A stretch of 64,000 bases of DNA, from positions 930,001-994,000 of the forward strand of contig NZ_CANNDN010000001.1 of the NCBI RefSeq assembly GCF_947503465.1, in the 5' to 3' direction. The stretch comes from an uncultured Tateyamaria sp. Lineage in GTDB: Bacteria > Pseudomonadota > Alphaproteobacteria > Rhodobacterales > Rhodobacteraceae. The notes beneath the pieces were generated by a model, which was not told the origin of the DNA, made no database searches, and was given only the letters and a program-made list of their open reading frames with translations. Position numbers and translations under genes: made by a program. Shown in pieces: positions 27,598 through 37,323 of the stretch (within the stretch, counting starts at the first letter, position 1; each line of letters begins with the position of its first letter).

Positions 27598-29490
27598 ATG
27601 ACAGGTCCATCCATGGCACAGCAAAACGACAACCCTGCTGACCCGTTCAAAAAGGCCCTCGCTGAGGCCACCAAGGTCATGGCGAATGATCCTGAGTTGA
27701 ACGTCTCTTACTCCGTCGATCCGGCGGGTGTGTCGGGCGACTCTATGCGGTTGCCGCAGGTGTCCCGACGTATGACGCGCGAAGAGGTATTGCTGGCCCG
27801 TGGCACCGCCGATGCGCTGGCCCTTCATCGTCGCTATCACAATGGGCAGACCCATGCGCGCTACTCTCCCCAGGGCGAGATGGCGCGGGACCTTTACGAA
27901 GCGATGGAAACGGCCCGCTGCGAGGCGATGGGTGCGCGGGACATGCCTGGCACGGCTGGCAACATCGACGCCAAGATCGCCAATGAGGCGATGCGCAAGG
28001 GCTATGACCAGTGCAAACAAGCCTCGGACGTGCCGCTGGCGGCGGCCGCCGGGTACCTGGTGCGGCATCTGGCAACGGGGCGTGATCTGCCATCTGGCGC
28101 TGAAAACGCCATGGAGTTATGGCGGGGCTTTATTGAAGATCAGGCGGGTGGGACACTCGAAAACCTGGATGATATTCTGGATGATCAGGCGGCCTTTGCA
28201 AAATTCGCCCGGCAGGTGATTACCGATCTCGGCTATGGCGATCAGTTGGGCGACGACCCCGACCAACTGGACGAAGACATGGAAGACGAAGCCGAGGAAG
28301 GCCAGGAAGAGGATCAGGAACCCGACAGCACCGGACAGGACGATCAGGACGAAGAAAACGCCGAAGGCACGCCGGAATCGTCGCAGGACGAGACGCAGGA
28401 TGCGTCCGAGGCCCAGGTGTCCATGGATGACATGGCCGATCAGGAATTGGGTGAAGAGGCGGAAATGCCCGAAGGCGAGGCGCCGCTGGAACCGCCTGCC
28501 CCGCAACCTGTGTCCGAAGCAGATCCGGACTATCAGGTCTATCTGGACGCCCATGACGAGGAAATCGGCGCCGAGGATCTGGCCGAACCGGTCGAACTGG
28601 AGCGGCTGCGCGCCTATCTGGATCAGCAGTTGGAGCCCTTGAAAGGCGCCGTGTCGCGACTGGCCAACAAGTTGCAGCGCCGGTTGCAGGCACAGCAGAA
28701 CCGGTCATGGGAGTTTGACCGCGAAGAGGGCATGCTGGATGCCGGGCGCCTGGCCCGCGTGGTGGCCAATCCAACGACGCCGCTGTCGTTCAAGGTTGAA
28801 AAGGATACCGAGTTTCGTGACACGGTTGTGACCTTGCTGCTGGACAATTCCGGGTCCATGCGGGGCCGTCCGATTTCCATCGCTGCCATTTGCGCCGATG
28901 TTCTGGCCCGCACGCTGGAACGCTGCAACGTGAAGGTCGAGATCCTTGGCTTTACCACCCGCGCCTGGAAAGGGGGGCTGGCCCGCGAGGCGTGGCTGAA
29001 CGATGGCCGCCCGAGCCAACCGGGGCGCCTGAACGATCTGCGCCACATCATCTACAAATCCGCCGATGCACCCTGGCGTCGGACACGGTCCAATCTGGGG
29101 CTGATGATGAAAGAGGGCCTGCTGAAGGAAAACATCGACGGTGAGGCGCTTGAGTGGGCCCACCGCCGCATGGTGGGCCGGCCGGAGGCGCGCAAGATCC
29201 TGATGGTCATCTCGGATGGGGCTCCCGTTGATGACAGCACGCTGTCGGTGAATCCTGCCAATTACCTGGAAAAGCACCTGCGTGACGTCATCGCCATGGT
29301 CGAGCGTAAACGCGCCGTGGAATTGCTGGCCATCGGGATCGGACACGATGTGACGCGCTATTATGACCGTGCCGTGACAATTACGGATGTCGAACAATTG
29401 GCGGGGGCGATGACCGAACAGTTGGCAGCCCTGTTTGACAGCGATCCAAGAGCGAGGGCGCGCATCATGGGGTTGAAGCGCGCGAGTTGA
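27598..29490 (+). CDS. cobT: cobaltochelatase subunit CobT
   Basis: A 630-aa subunit of the CobNST complex. The N-terminal half covers the CobT domain. A long acidic linker (about residues 220-320, Asp/Glu/Gln-rich) is normal for this family. The C-terminus is a von Willebrand A domain whose metal site is [10 protein letters not shown], with Asp near residue 416. An in-frame ATG at 27613 ([10 protein letters not shown]) is an alternative start. The chelatase works in the cytoplasm with cobS as the AAA+ motor. Confidence 0.96.
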   Translation: MTGPSMAQQNDNPADPFKKALAEATKVMANDPELNVSYSVDPAGVSGDSMRLPQVSRRMTREEVLLARGTADALALHRRYHNGQTHARYSPQGEMARDLYEAMETARCEAMGARDMPGTAGNIDAKIANEAMRKGYDQCKQASDVPLAAAAGYLVRHLATGRDLPSGAENAMELWRGFIEDQAGGTLENLDDILDDQAAFAKFARQVITDLGYGDQLGDDPDQLDEDMEDEAEEGQEEDQEPDSTGQDDQDEENAEGTPESSQDETQDASEAQVSMDDMADQELGEEAEMPEGEAPLEPPAPQPVSEADPDYQVYLDAHDEEIGAEDLAEPVELERLRAYLDQQLEPLKGAVSRLANKLQRRLQAQQNRSWEFDREEGMLDAGRLARVVANPTTPLSFKVEKDTEFRDTVVTLLLDNSGSMRGRPISIAAICADVLARTLERCNVKVEILGFTTRAWKGGLAREAWLNDGRPSQPGRLNDLRHIIYKSADAPWRRTRSNLGLMMKEGLLKENIDGEALEWAHRRMVGRPEARKILMVISDGAPVDDSTLSVNPANYLEKHLRDVIAMVERKRAVELLAIGIGHDVTRYYDRAVTITDVEQLAGAMTEQLAALFDSDPRARARIMGLKRAS

Positions 29491-29536
29491 GAACGGCCCT
29501 TCGGGGAGAGTTTTTTTGGCAAAGTGAAGGTGGATC

Positions 29537-31327
29537 ATGTTCCAGAGCTTTGAGGTCACCGCCCGTCCCGAGCAAGGTCCACCGCGATTGGCAGCGTTGC
29601 GCGCGGAGTTGAAGGCCGAAGGGTTGGACGGCTTTCTTGTACCGCGCGCGGATGCGCATCAGGGGGAATATGTGTCGGCGCGCGACGAGCGGTTGGCATG
29701 GTTGACTGGTTTCACCGGATCCGCAGGGTTCTGTGCCGTGCTGCGGGAAGTCGCAGGTGTGTTCGTCGATGGGCGGTATCGTACGCAGGTCAAGGCACAG
29801 GTGGCGTCCGACTATACGCCGGTGCCCTGGCCCGAGACCTCGCTGGCGGACTGGCTGACGGAACAGTTGCCCCAGGGCGGCAGGATTGGATTTGACCCCT
29901 GGCTGCACACGCCGGGACAGATCGCACAGGCCGAGGACGGTCTGGCAGGCAGTGGTATCGCGTTGGTGCAGTGTGACAATCTGGTAGATCGGGTGTGGAA
30001 CGACCAACCCGGGCCGGCGGCAGCGCCTGCCAAGGTTCATCCGCTGGAGTTTGCCGGCGAGACCCATGCCGACAAGCGTGCGCGTCTTGCAGAAGCGCTG
30101 AGGACAGCCGGGGCGACATCTTCGGTCATCACGCTACCCGATTCTCTATGCTGGCTTTTGAATATCCGTGGGTCGGACATTCCGCGCAATCCTATTGCCC
30201 AGGGGTTTGCCGTGTTGCACGCCACTGGGGCGGTTGACCTGTTCATGGATCCCGCGAAGCTGCGGGAGGTGGGCAATCATCTTGGCGATGCGGTGACCTG
30301 TCATTCACCAAACGCTTTTCTCGACGCGTTGGACGGGTTGGAAGGCCCCGTGCGCCTCGACAAATCCTCGGTCCCGGTGCGTGTTGCCGATGCGATCGGA
30401 GACCGGGTTCAATGGGGCGACGACCCCTGCGCCCTGCCCAAGGCCTGCAAGAATCCCGCCGAGATCGCGGGCAGCGCAGAAGCGCATTTGCGCGACGGGG
30501 CGGCTGTGGTTGAACTGTTGGCATGGCTGGATCGCCAAGCGCCGGGCAGCCTGCGCGAGACGCAGGCGGTCACGCAGTTGGAACAGTACCGTCGGCGCGA
30601 CAATGCATTGCAGGATATCAGTTTCGAGACGATCGCGGGCACGGGGCCCAATGGCGCCATCATGCATTACCGCGTCACGGAAGAGACCGACAGCACCCTC
30701 GAAGACGGGCACCTGATTGTCCTGGACAGCGGTGGGCAGTATCTGGACGGCACTACCGACATCACACGCACCATTCCCATTGGCACGCCGCCGGAAGATG
30801 CGCGGGCTGCGTTCACGCGTGTACTTCTGGGTATGATCGCAATGTCGCGCCTGATCTGGCCAAAAGGCTTGGCCGGTCGCGATATCGAGGCCATTGGCCG
30901 CGCGCCGCTTTGGTATGCGCACCAGGATTTTGACCATGGCCTGGGCCATGGCGTGGGGGCGTATCTGTCGGTTCACGAAGGCCCGCAGCGCCTGAGCCGC
31001 GTCAGCACGGTGCCGTTCCAGCCTGGCATGATCCTGTCGAATGAGCCCGGTTACTACCGCGAAGGTGGGTTTGGTATTCGGATCGAGAACCTGATCGTTG
31101 CAGAAAAGGCCGAATGCCCTCCCGGCGGCGATGCGCATCGCGAGATGCTGTGCTGGCGCACGTTGACCTTTGCGCCCATTGATCGGCGCCTGATCGTTTT
31201 GGACATGCTGGATGCGCCGTCGCGTGCGTGGCTTAATGCCTATCACACTGAAACGCTTGAAAAAATCGGGCCACGCGTCTCGGATGACGCGCGGGCATGG
31301 CTTGAAGCGGCCTGCGCGCCGCTCTAG
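29537..31327 (+). CDS. pepP: Xaa-Pro aminopeptidase (aminopeptidase P)
   Basis: A 596-aa M24 metallopeptidase that removes N-terminal residues before proline. Two N-terminal creatinase-like domains (GFLVPRADAHQGEYVSARDERLAWLTGFTGSAG) precede the pita-bread catalytic domain with metal ligands in DSGGQYLDGTTDITRT, LGHGVGAYLSVHEGP and NEPGYYREGGFGIRIENL. The long form is typical for alphaproteobacteria and eukaryotes. It starts with ATG at 29537, 46 bases after cobT. Confidence 0.92.
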   Translation: MFQSFEVTARPEQGPPRLAALRAELKAEGLDGFLVPRADAHQGEYVSARDERLAWLTGFTGSAGFCAVLREVAGVFVDGRYRTQVKAQVASDYTPVPWPETSLADWLTEQLPQGGRIGFDPWLHTPGQIAQAEDGLAGSGIALVQCDNLVDRVWNDQPGPAAAPAKVHPLEFAGETHADKRARLAEALRTAGATSSVITLPDSLCWLLNIRGSDIPRNPIAQGFAVLHATGAVDLFMDPAKLREVGNHLGDAVTCHSPNAFLDALDGLEGPVRLDKSSVPVRVADAIGDRVQWGDDPCALPKACKNPAEIAGSAEAHLRDGAAVVELLAWLDRQAPGSLRETQAVTQLEQYRRRDNALQDISFETIAGTGPNGAIMHYRVTEETDSTLEDGHLIVLDSGGQYLDGTTDITRTIPIGTPPEDARAAFTRVLLGMIAMSRLIWPKGLAGRDIEAIGRAPLWYAHQDFDHGLGHGVGAYLSVHEGPQRLSRVSTVPFQPGMILSNEPGYYREGGFGIRIENLIVAEKAECPPGGDAHREMLCWRTLTFAPIDRRLIVLDMLDAPSRAWLNAYHTETLEKIGPRVSDDARAWLEAACAPL

Positions 31328-31403
31328 CTCTGGTTCAGGTGTCATTCATCTGTTACACCTGCCCTTCACACGCAAGCGAAGACGCAAGACAGGAGGCTCA
31401 GCC

Positions 31404-31748
31404 ATGGCTGATCACATCACGATCCGCAAAGCACCCGGCACGTGGACGGTGCGCGCAGGTGGAGCCGTTCTGGGCGAAAGCAACAACGCGTTGGAGTTGA
31501 GCGAAGGTGACTATCCCTTTGTCATCTACTTCCCACGCGACGACATCGCGATGGCGTTTCTGGATCGCACTGACAAGACGACGCATTGTCCGCACAAGGG
31601 CGACGCAAACTACTATTCAGTGGTGACAAAGTCGCAGACGCTGGCCAATGCGGTATGGACCTACGAGAGCCCGAAAGACGGAGTTGCACGGATCAAGGAC
31701 CATCTCGCCTTCTATGCCGGTGACGGGATCACGGTCGAACAGATCTAG
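31404..31748 (+). CDS. DUF427 family protein
   Basis: A 114-aa protein of the DUF427 family: GTWTVRAGGAVLGESNNALEL, YPFVIYFPRDDIAMAFL, THCPHKGDANYYSV and AVWTYESP are typical blocks. The fold is a small beta-barrel-like domain; the function is unknown. GACAGGAGGC precedes the ATG at 31404. It ends tail to tail with the ClC gene, with a four-base overlap. Confidence 0.9.
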   Translation: MADHITIRKAPGTWTVRAGGAVLGESNNALELSEGDYPFVIYFPRDDIAMAFLDRTDKTTHCPHKGDANYYSVVTKSQTLANAVWTYESPKDGVARIKDHLAFYAGDGITVEQI

Positions 31749-33433
31749 CTGTGCTCTTCGGCTGCGGTAGCGGCCAATGCGCGGTTATATGCTTTCAGAG
31801 CATCAACATGGAACAAGGCCCCCTGCAATTCAGGGGCTGCATTTTCGCCCGTCAGCGTGACCACCGGGATAAAGGGAACCATCGTGCGATCAAAGATAGG
31901 AAGGGCGGCTTCCAGCGTCGCACTCTGATCGACATAGATGCCATCGCCGATCATCTCCCAACAACGGTCCGGGTCCGCCGCGCGCGGGTCATCCAGCTTG
32001 CGCATGACGGAACTGACCCGGAACATGGCAAGCAGATAGGCCTGCGGTCCGGCAGCCAGATGTACGCCGCGCCGTTCCAGTTGGGTCAAGAAGAAGGATC
32101 TGTCCACCAGGCGCGACGACAGTGCGGTCGACATGGACACGGCCACCATCACTGCAAGACCCGTTTGCCAATCGCCCGTCAGTTCAAACACGATCAGCGT
32201 CGTCGATATCGGCGCCCCCAGCACGGCAGCCGCGACCGCCCCCATCCCGGCAAGTGCATAAAGCGTGACAGATCCAGACACATCCGGGAATATGCTTGTG
32301 GCCACAAGGCCAAACCCCAACCCCGTCAGCGCCCCGATCATCAGCGATGGGGAAAACACCCCGCCCCCCATGCGCCCGGCCATGGTGATCGCGACGGCAG
32401 CAGTTTTCATGACGATGAACACCATCACCTCGTTCAGGGCCAGTTGGCCGGTCAGTGCCATGGAGGTGGTTTCGTAGCCGACCCCGATGATATGGGGATA
32501 AAAGATTGCCATTCCGCCCAAGAGCGCGCCCGCAACCGCCGGGCGCAGCCACCGGGGCATGCCGGTACGTCGCTGAAAGCTGGAGCCGATATCATCTGTC
32601 CAGAAGATCGCGCGCATCAACACAACAGCCACCAACCCGCACATCAGCCCCAAAAGAAGAAACGCAGGCAGTTCCTGATAGAACACCAGCTCGTTCGTTT
32701 CAGGGGCCATGAATTCGGTCACATCCCCAAATTCAAGCCTGTTGATGACCGTGCCCGCGACCGACGCGATGACGATGGGCGCAAAGGCGTGCACCGCAAA
32801 ATGGCGCAACACCACTTCGAGGGCAAAAAGCGCCCCCGCAATGGGCGCGTTGAAACTGGCCGACACCGCGGCGGCGACTGCACATCCCAGCAGGTCGCGC
32901 CCCGTGACCCCATCTGCCTTTATGAACCGACACACCTTGGTAGAGATGACGGCGGCAATGTGAACGACCGGCCCTTCCCGTCCGGTTGAGCCGCCCGTGG
33001 ACAGGGTGATGAAGCTGGCAAAGGCCGACGCGACGCCCGCGCGCGTACCAACCCGCCCGTCCCGCAGTGCTGCGCCTTCAATCACATCCGCGACGCTGCG
33101 TGCGACACCGTCCTTGGTGAAGTGGTGCAGGATCAACCCGGTGCACAGCCCGCCCACGATGGGGATGACAAGGATGTAGTACCATGGCAGCGACGACGCG
33201 AAGCTATGCAGGTATTGTACGTCCTCTGTGCCATACAACCACGCCTGCAACGCCTCGATCCCCTTGCGGAAAAACAGGGCGGCAAAGCCGGCGGCGATCC
33301 CGATGGCAAGGGCAATGAACCAGAATTGCAGTTGGTTCGGCCCCCGGTGCCGAAGCACATGCCAGCCGTCCTTGCACGCGGTGACCGCGAGGTCGAGTTG
33401 CTGGGTCAGGATCGATCGATCGGAGGCGGACAT
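31745..33433 (-). CDS. ClC-family chloride channel/transporter
   Basis: A 562-aa membrane protein of the ClC family. The selectivity loops are visible: GGSTGREGPVVH with the external gating Glu, and GGGVFSPSLMIG. FNAPIAGALFALEVVLR is the loop that in the E. coli antiporter carries the internal proton glutamate; here that position reads Val (E202-equivalent is Glu, E203-equivalent is Val). The last ~90 residues resemble a CBS-type regulatory pair (SVMRKLDDP, PFIPVVT, GALFHVDALKAY). Chloride transport is likely, but the transport mode is uncertain. Confidence 0.9.
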   Translation of the reverse strand: MSASDRSILTQQLDLAVTACKDGWHVLRHRGPNQLQFWFIALAIGIAAGFAALFFRKGIEALQAWLYGTEDVQYLHSFASSLPWYYILVIPIVGGLCTGLILHHFTKDGVARSVADVIEGAALRDGRVGTRAGVASAFASFITLSTGGSTGREGPVVHIAAVISTKVCRFIKADGVTGRDLLGCAVAAAVSASFNAPIAGALFALEVVLRHFAVHAFAPIVIASVAGTVINRLEFGDVTEFMAPETNELVFYQELPAFLLLGLMCGLVAVVLMRAIFWTDDIGSSFQRRTGMPRWLRPAVAGALLGGMAIFYPHIIGVGYETTSMALTGQLALNEVMVFIVMKTAAVAITMAGRMGGGVFSPSLMIGALTGLGFGLVATSIFPDVSGSVTLYALAGMGAVAAAVLGAPISTTLIVFELTGDWQTGLAVMVAVSMSTALSSRLVDRSFFLTQLERRGVHLAAGPQAYLLAMFRVSSVMRKLDDPRAADPDRCWEMIGDGIYVDQSATLEAALPIFDRTMVPFIPVVTLTGENAAPELQGALFHVDALKAYNRALAATAAEEHS

Positions 33434-33530
33434 GGGGGCCGGGCTGCAAAAAAATGTGGCCCGTCAATGGGTACGCCCTTTGCTGCGGACGCGAAAGCCC
33501 CCGTGTTGTCACAGGCGTGCGACTGTGACC

Positions 33531-35180
33531 CTAACCGCTCAGAAGCGCGCGCGCAGCACCGCGCGCTTCGTCCGTGATGGTATCACCGGCCAGCATACGG
33601 GCAATTTCGTCCACACGGTCGGGCATATCCAGAGGCACCACCTCGGAAGTGGTCATGCCCTTGCTCACTTGCTTTTGCACCCGCCAGTGATGCGCGCCCA
33701 AGGCCGCCACCTGTGGCGAGTGTGTGACAACCAGCACTTGGCCCGTCTCTGCAATCTGGCTGAGCCTGCGCCCGACAGCATCGGCTGTCGCCCCGCCGAC
33801 GCCGCGGTCAATCTCGTCAAAGATCATAGTCAGGCCGGTCTGCTCACGCGTCAGACACACCTTGAGGGCCAGCAGGAACCGGCTGAGTTCACCGCCTGAC
33901 GCAATCTTGTTCAGCGGCCCTGCTGGCGCGCCGGGGTTTGTCGCAACGGTAAAGGCCACCGCGTCGCGCCCGTCGGGCCCGGGATGATCATCAGTGATCC
34001 GGGTTTCAAACACCGCTCGCTCCATCTTGAGAGGGGCAAGTTCGGTCATCACCGCCTTGTCGAGCGCCTTGGCAGACTTTCGACGGGCCGCGCCCAGCTT
34101 CTCCGCTGCGCTGTCATAGGCGGTCTCGGCCTCGCTGACCGCAGCGCGCAACCGGCCCAGGTCGGCGTCGCCTGCATCAAGGGCGGACAGTTTGGAACGC
34201 AACCCCTCAGCAAAGGAGGTAAGGTCGTCCGGGATGACACCATGTTTGCGCGCCAATCCGCGAATGGCAAAAAGTCGCTCTTCCGTATCTTCCAACTCAG
34301 ATGGATTGAAGGTCAGGGTATCGAGGGCCGCAACAATGCCATCCGTCGCCTCGTCCAGTTCGACCATGGCACGAGCAAGCGCAGCGAGCGGGACATCCAA
34401 GGTCCCTTCGGCGCTTTCTGCCACGCCATCCAACCATCGAATGGCATCGCTCATCGCCCCTTCAGCCCCGTCGTGGCCCAAAATCTGGTGCGCACGCTGT
34501 ACGTCTTCGCGGATGCGTTCGGCCCCCTGCATCAGCCTGCGCCTGGTATCAAGCTCGGCCTCTTCGCCCGGTTGGGGGTCGAGCGCATCAAGTTCGGCCA
34601 CCGCATGGCGCAAGAACTCTTCTTCCTCGCGAATGGCAGCCATCGCGGCCTCGGCTTCGGCCAACGCCTTGCGGGCCTGCCCCATGGCCCGCCACGCTTT
34701 GCGGGTCTTGTCGCGTGCGCCGTCAAGCCCGGCAAACTCGTCAAGAATGGCGCGATGACCGCGCGGGTTCAAAAGACCCCGATCATCGTGCTGCCCGTGC
34801 AGTTCGATCAACGTATCCGACAGGGCACGCAGTACTTCACCCGAACAGCGGCGGTCATTGACCCATGCCGTCTTGCGCCCGTCGGCAGAGTTGACGCGGC
34901 GCAGTATCAATTCATCATCGGCGGGCAGACCCGCCTCCTCTAGCACGGCACGGGCCGGATGACCCGCAGGCAAATCGAACCAGGCTGTGACCTCACCCTG
35001 TGCCGCGCCCTGTCGGACCAGATCGGCCCGCCCGCGCCAACCCAGCACGAAGCCAAGACTGTCCAGAAGGATGGATTTTCCTGCGCCCGTTTCGCCCGTC
35101 AGTACGTTCAGCCCCGGCTGGAAATGCAATTCCAACCGGTCGATGATCAGCATGTCGGAAATGTCCAACCCACGCAGCAT
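33531..35180 (-). CDS. recN: DNA repair protein RecN
   Basis: A 549-aa SMC-like ATPase for recombinational repair of double-strand breaks. Walker A GETGAGKSILLDSL is at residues 29-36, a coiled-coil middle follows, and the C-terminus carries the ABC signature SGGELSRFLLAL and Walker B MIFDEIDRGVGG. The ATG is at 35180. bamD lies immediately upstream on the same strand, and recN is commonly the last gene after ftsZ/lpxC/bamD in this group. Confidence 0.96.
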   Translation of the reverse strand: MLRGLDISDMLIIDRLELHFQPGLNVLTGETGAGKSILLDSLGFVLGWRGRADLVRQGAAQGEVTAWFDLPAGHPARAVLEEAGLPADDELILRRVNSADGRKTAWVNDRRCSGEVLRALSDTLIELHGQHDDRGLLNPRGHRAILDEFAGLDGARDKTRKAWRAMGQARKALAEAEAAMAAIREEEEFLRHAVAELDALDPQPGEEAELDTRRRLMQGAERIREDVQRAHQILGHDGAEGAMSDAIRWLDGVAESAEGTLDVPLAALARAMVELDEATDGIVAALDTLTFNPSELEDTEERLFAIRGLARKHGVIPDDLTSFAEGLRSKLSALDAGDADLGRLRAAVSEAETAYDSAAEKLGAARRKSAKALDKAVMTELAPLKMERAVFETRITDDHPGPDGRDAVAFTVATNPGAPAGPLNKIASGGELSRFLLALKVCLTREQTGLTMIFDEIDRGVGGATADAVGRRLSQIAETGQVLVVTHSPQVAALGAHHWRVQKQVSKGMTTSEVVPLDMPDRVDEIARMLAGDTITDEARGAARALLSG

Positions 35181-35223
35181 CAGCGGCCCCTCGAAAAACG
35201 CAACGCGCGCAGCGCCGTGGCGA

Positions 35224-36093
35224 TCAGAGCCACCGGCCCTTGATCATCTGGCGATAGATTTGCGCCAGCCAGTTGTTGCCACGGGCGTTCGGTTGCAGTC
35301 CCTGCCCGGTCAGCAAATTGAAACTGTCCTGATACCATTCGGTGGACTGGTAATTGAAACCCAGGATCGCACCGGCAGTCTGTGCTTCGTCCGTCAGTCC
35401 CAGGGACAAGTACGCTTCGACAAGACGGTGCAGCGCCTCGGGCGTGTGGCTTGTGGTCTGGAAGTCCTCGACCACGACACGGAACCGGTTTATGGCAGCG
35501 CTGAAATTGTCCCGGCGCAGATAGAAGCGCCCGATTTCCATTTCCTTGCCCGCCAGATGGTCAAAGGCGAGGTCGAATTTCAGAATCGCGGACTTGGCAT
35601 ATTCGCTGTCGGGATAGCGCTCGATCACTTGGCGCAACGATTGCAGTGCCTGGAAGGTCAGCCCCTGATCCCGGCCCACTTCGTCAATCTGGTCGTAGTA
35701 GCTAAGCGCCAGCAGATACTGCGCATAGGCCGCATCATCATCATCTGGGTAGAAGTCGATGAACCGTTGCGCCGCGGAGCGGCTGTTGGGATAGTCCTTG
35801 TCGCGATGATGGGCAAAGGCCTGCATGATCAGCGCCCGGCGGGCCCAGTCGGAATATGGGTAAAGACGCTCGATTTCCGAGAAGTAAAAAGCCGCTTCGG
35901 GCAGATCGCCCTGTTCCAATTCGAATTCACCGCGCTCAAAGATCTGCTGGGCCGTAAAGTTCTCAAGCGGCACTTCCTGACGATTGAAGAAACCGCCCGT
36001 AGTCGGACGCCCGTTCCCGTTGCCGCAGGCTGCAAGCAACGCCGTGATCGTGACCACGGCCGTCAGTCGCACGATGGATTTTCCGCGGATCAT
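35224..36093 (-). CDS. bamD: outer membrane assembly lipoprotein BamD
   Basis: A 289-aa lipoprotein of the Bam complex, which inserts beta-barrel proteins into the outer membrane. The signal ends in LLAAC (lipobox) of MIRGKSIVRLTAVVTITALLAAC. Five TPR-like repeats follow (ERGEFELEQGDLPEAAFYF, QRFIDFYPDDDDAAYAQY). I chose ATG 36093 because it opens the lipoprotein signal; a start at 36156 is not family-like. Gap to lpxC is 108 bases. Confidence 0.94.
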   Translation of the reverse strand: MIRGKSIVRLTAVVTITALLAACGNGNGRPTTGGFFNRQEVPLENFTAQQIFERGEFELEQGDLPEAAFYFSEIERLYPYSDWARRALIMQAFAHHRDKDYPNSRSAAQRFIDFYPDDDDAAYAQYLLALSYYDQIDEVGRDQGLTFQALQSLRQVIERYPDSEYAKSAILKFDLAFDHLAGKEMEIGRFYLRRDNFSAAINRFRVVVEDFQTTSHTPEALHRLVEAYLSLGLTDEAQTAGAILGFNYQSTEWYQDSFNLLTGQGLQPNARGNNWLAQIYRQMIKGRWL

Positions 36094-36201
36094 CCCTTGC
36101 CACCCCCAAGATGCTTTGGCACCGCCCATTTTGGGCTGTTTGCCCGTCTCTAGCACAAAGTTTTGGCGGGGTGAAATGACGATTTGCCCGGTTCTCGCAG
36201 T

Positions 36202-37125
36202 TCAGGCGACCTGGGGGATTTCATCCCAGACCAGGCCCGCGCCCGGCAGGCGTTCTGCCATGTCTGTATCGCATGTGACCATGCGAACCGCATCGGGTGT
36301 CGCAAAGAGCGCGCGCAGCAATTGGTTGGTCAACGTGTGCCCTGCCCGGACGCCGGTATAGTGACCAAAAACAGGCGCGCCAGCCAGCGCCAGATCACCC
36401 AGCGCATCCAGCATCTTGTGGCGCACCGGTTCATCTGCGTGGCGCAGGCCGCCCGGGCTGGATACCTTGTCGCCGTCAAACACAACCGCGTTCACACCGG
36501 GGGCACCGCCCAGCGCCAGACCATTGGCCTGCATGTTTGTCACGTCATCTTGACGGCAGAACGTGCGACTGTCGCTCAGCTCGCGCGCGAAGCTGCCGTT
36601 GGACATGTTCAGGGACTTGGACTGACGACCAATGGCTGCGTCCGCAAAGTCGATGTGGAAATCGATCCGCATCACGTCAGATGGTGCGATGGTTGCGGTC
36701 GCGTCCCCTTGGGTGACAGTGACCGACTTGAGCACTTCGAATGCGCGTACACGCGCCGGCAAGCGCCGCAGGCCACGTTGCATGATGCCGCGAACAAACG
36801 GCAGGGCCGATCCGTCCACGATCGGCACTTCCGGGCCGTCAATCTCGATCAGCGCATTGTGCACGCCACAACCCGCAACGGCCGCCATGATGTGTTCGAC
36901 GGTGCCAACGGATACGCCCGCGTCATTCACAAGCGTCGTGCACAGCGGCGATTGACGCACCGCATCAAAGCGGGCGGGGATCAACGCATCGCGGTCGGTG
37001 ATGTCTGTACGGCGGAACCAGATACCGTGTTCAGCCATGGCAGGGCGAATTGTCAGTCGGGCAGGCTTGCCGGAATGCAGGCCGCATCCGGTAAACACCA
37101 CAGGTCCTTTGACAGTTGCTTGCAC
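36202..37125 (-). CDS. lpxC: UDP-3-O-acyl-N-acetylglucosamine deacetylase
   Basis: A zinc hydrolase of about 307 aa for the committed step of lipid A synthesis. Zinc ligands sit in VGTVEHIMAA, RHKMLDALGDLALAG and GHTLTNQLL. The GTG at 37125 gives VQATVKGPVVFTGCGLHSG, which aligns with the usual MQTTLK start; an in-frame GTG at 37134 adds three residues. Separated from ftsZ by 198 bases that include a strong terminator for ftsZ. Confidence 0.95.
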   Translation of the reverse strand: MQATVKGPVVFTGCGLHSGKPARLTIRPAMAEHGIWFRRTDITDRDALIPARFDAVRQSPLCTTLVNDAGVSVGTVEHIMAAVAGCGVHNALIEIDGPEVPIVDGSALPFVRGIMQRGLRRLPARVRAFEVLKSVTVTQGDATATIAPSDVMRIDFHIDFADAAIGRQSKSLNMSNGSFARELSDSRTFCRQDDVTNMQANGLALGGAPGVNAVVFDGDKVSSPGGLRHADEPVRHKMLDALGDLALAGAPVFGHYTGVRAGHTLTNQLLRALFATPDAVRMVTCDTDMAERLPGAGLVWDEIPQVA

Positions 37126-37274
37126 GGGCCCCACCCATCACAGTTTTGTAACATCTTGAGAGCTAAGGGGCTGGGGCCAAACACTCAACTCACTCTTTGC
37201 AACGGTCTGAAACATGGTTGTAACAGGTGCGCGGCAAAGCGCCCACACATTGGTAAGATTATGAAAAACAACAC

Positions 37275-37301
37275 AAAAAGGGGCCGCCCCATGGCAGCCC
37301 C
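37275..37301 (-). terminator. Rho-independent terminator after ftsZ
   Basis: On the minus strand GGGGCTGCC and GGCGGCCCC pair (one G-T) around ATGG and are followed by TTTTT. This is a strong intrinsic terminator 23 bases after the ftsZ stop. Confidence 0.9.
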
Positions 37302-37323
37302 TGCATTTGTTTGTGACCGAAAT

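Noticed and set aside
28258-28560. Acidic low-complexity stretch in cobT as a sign of a repeat or insertion
   Set aside because: A long acidic linker between the N-terminal and VWA domains is normal in CobT.
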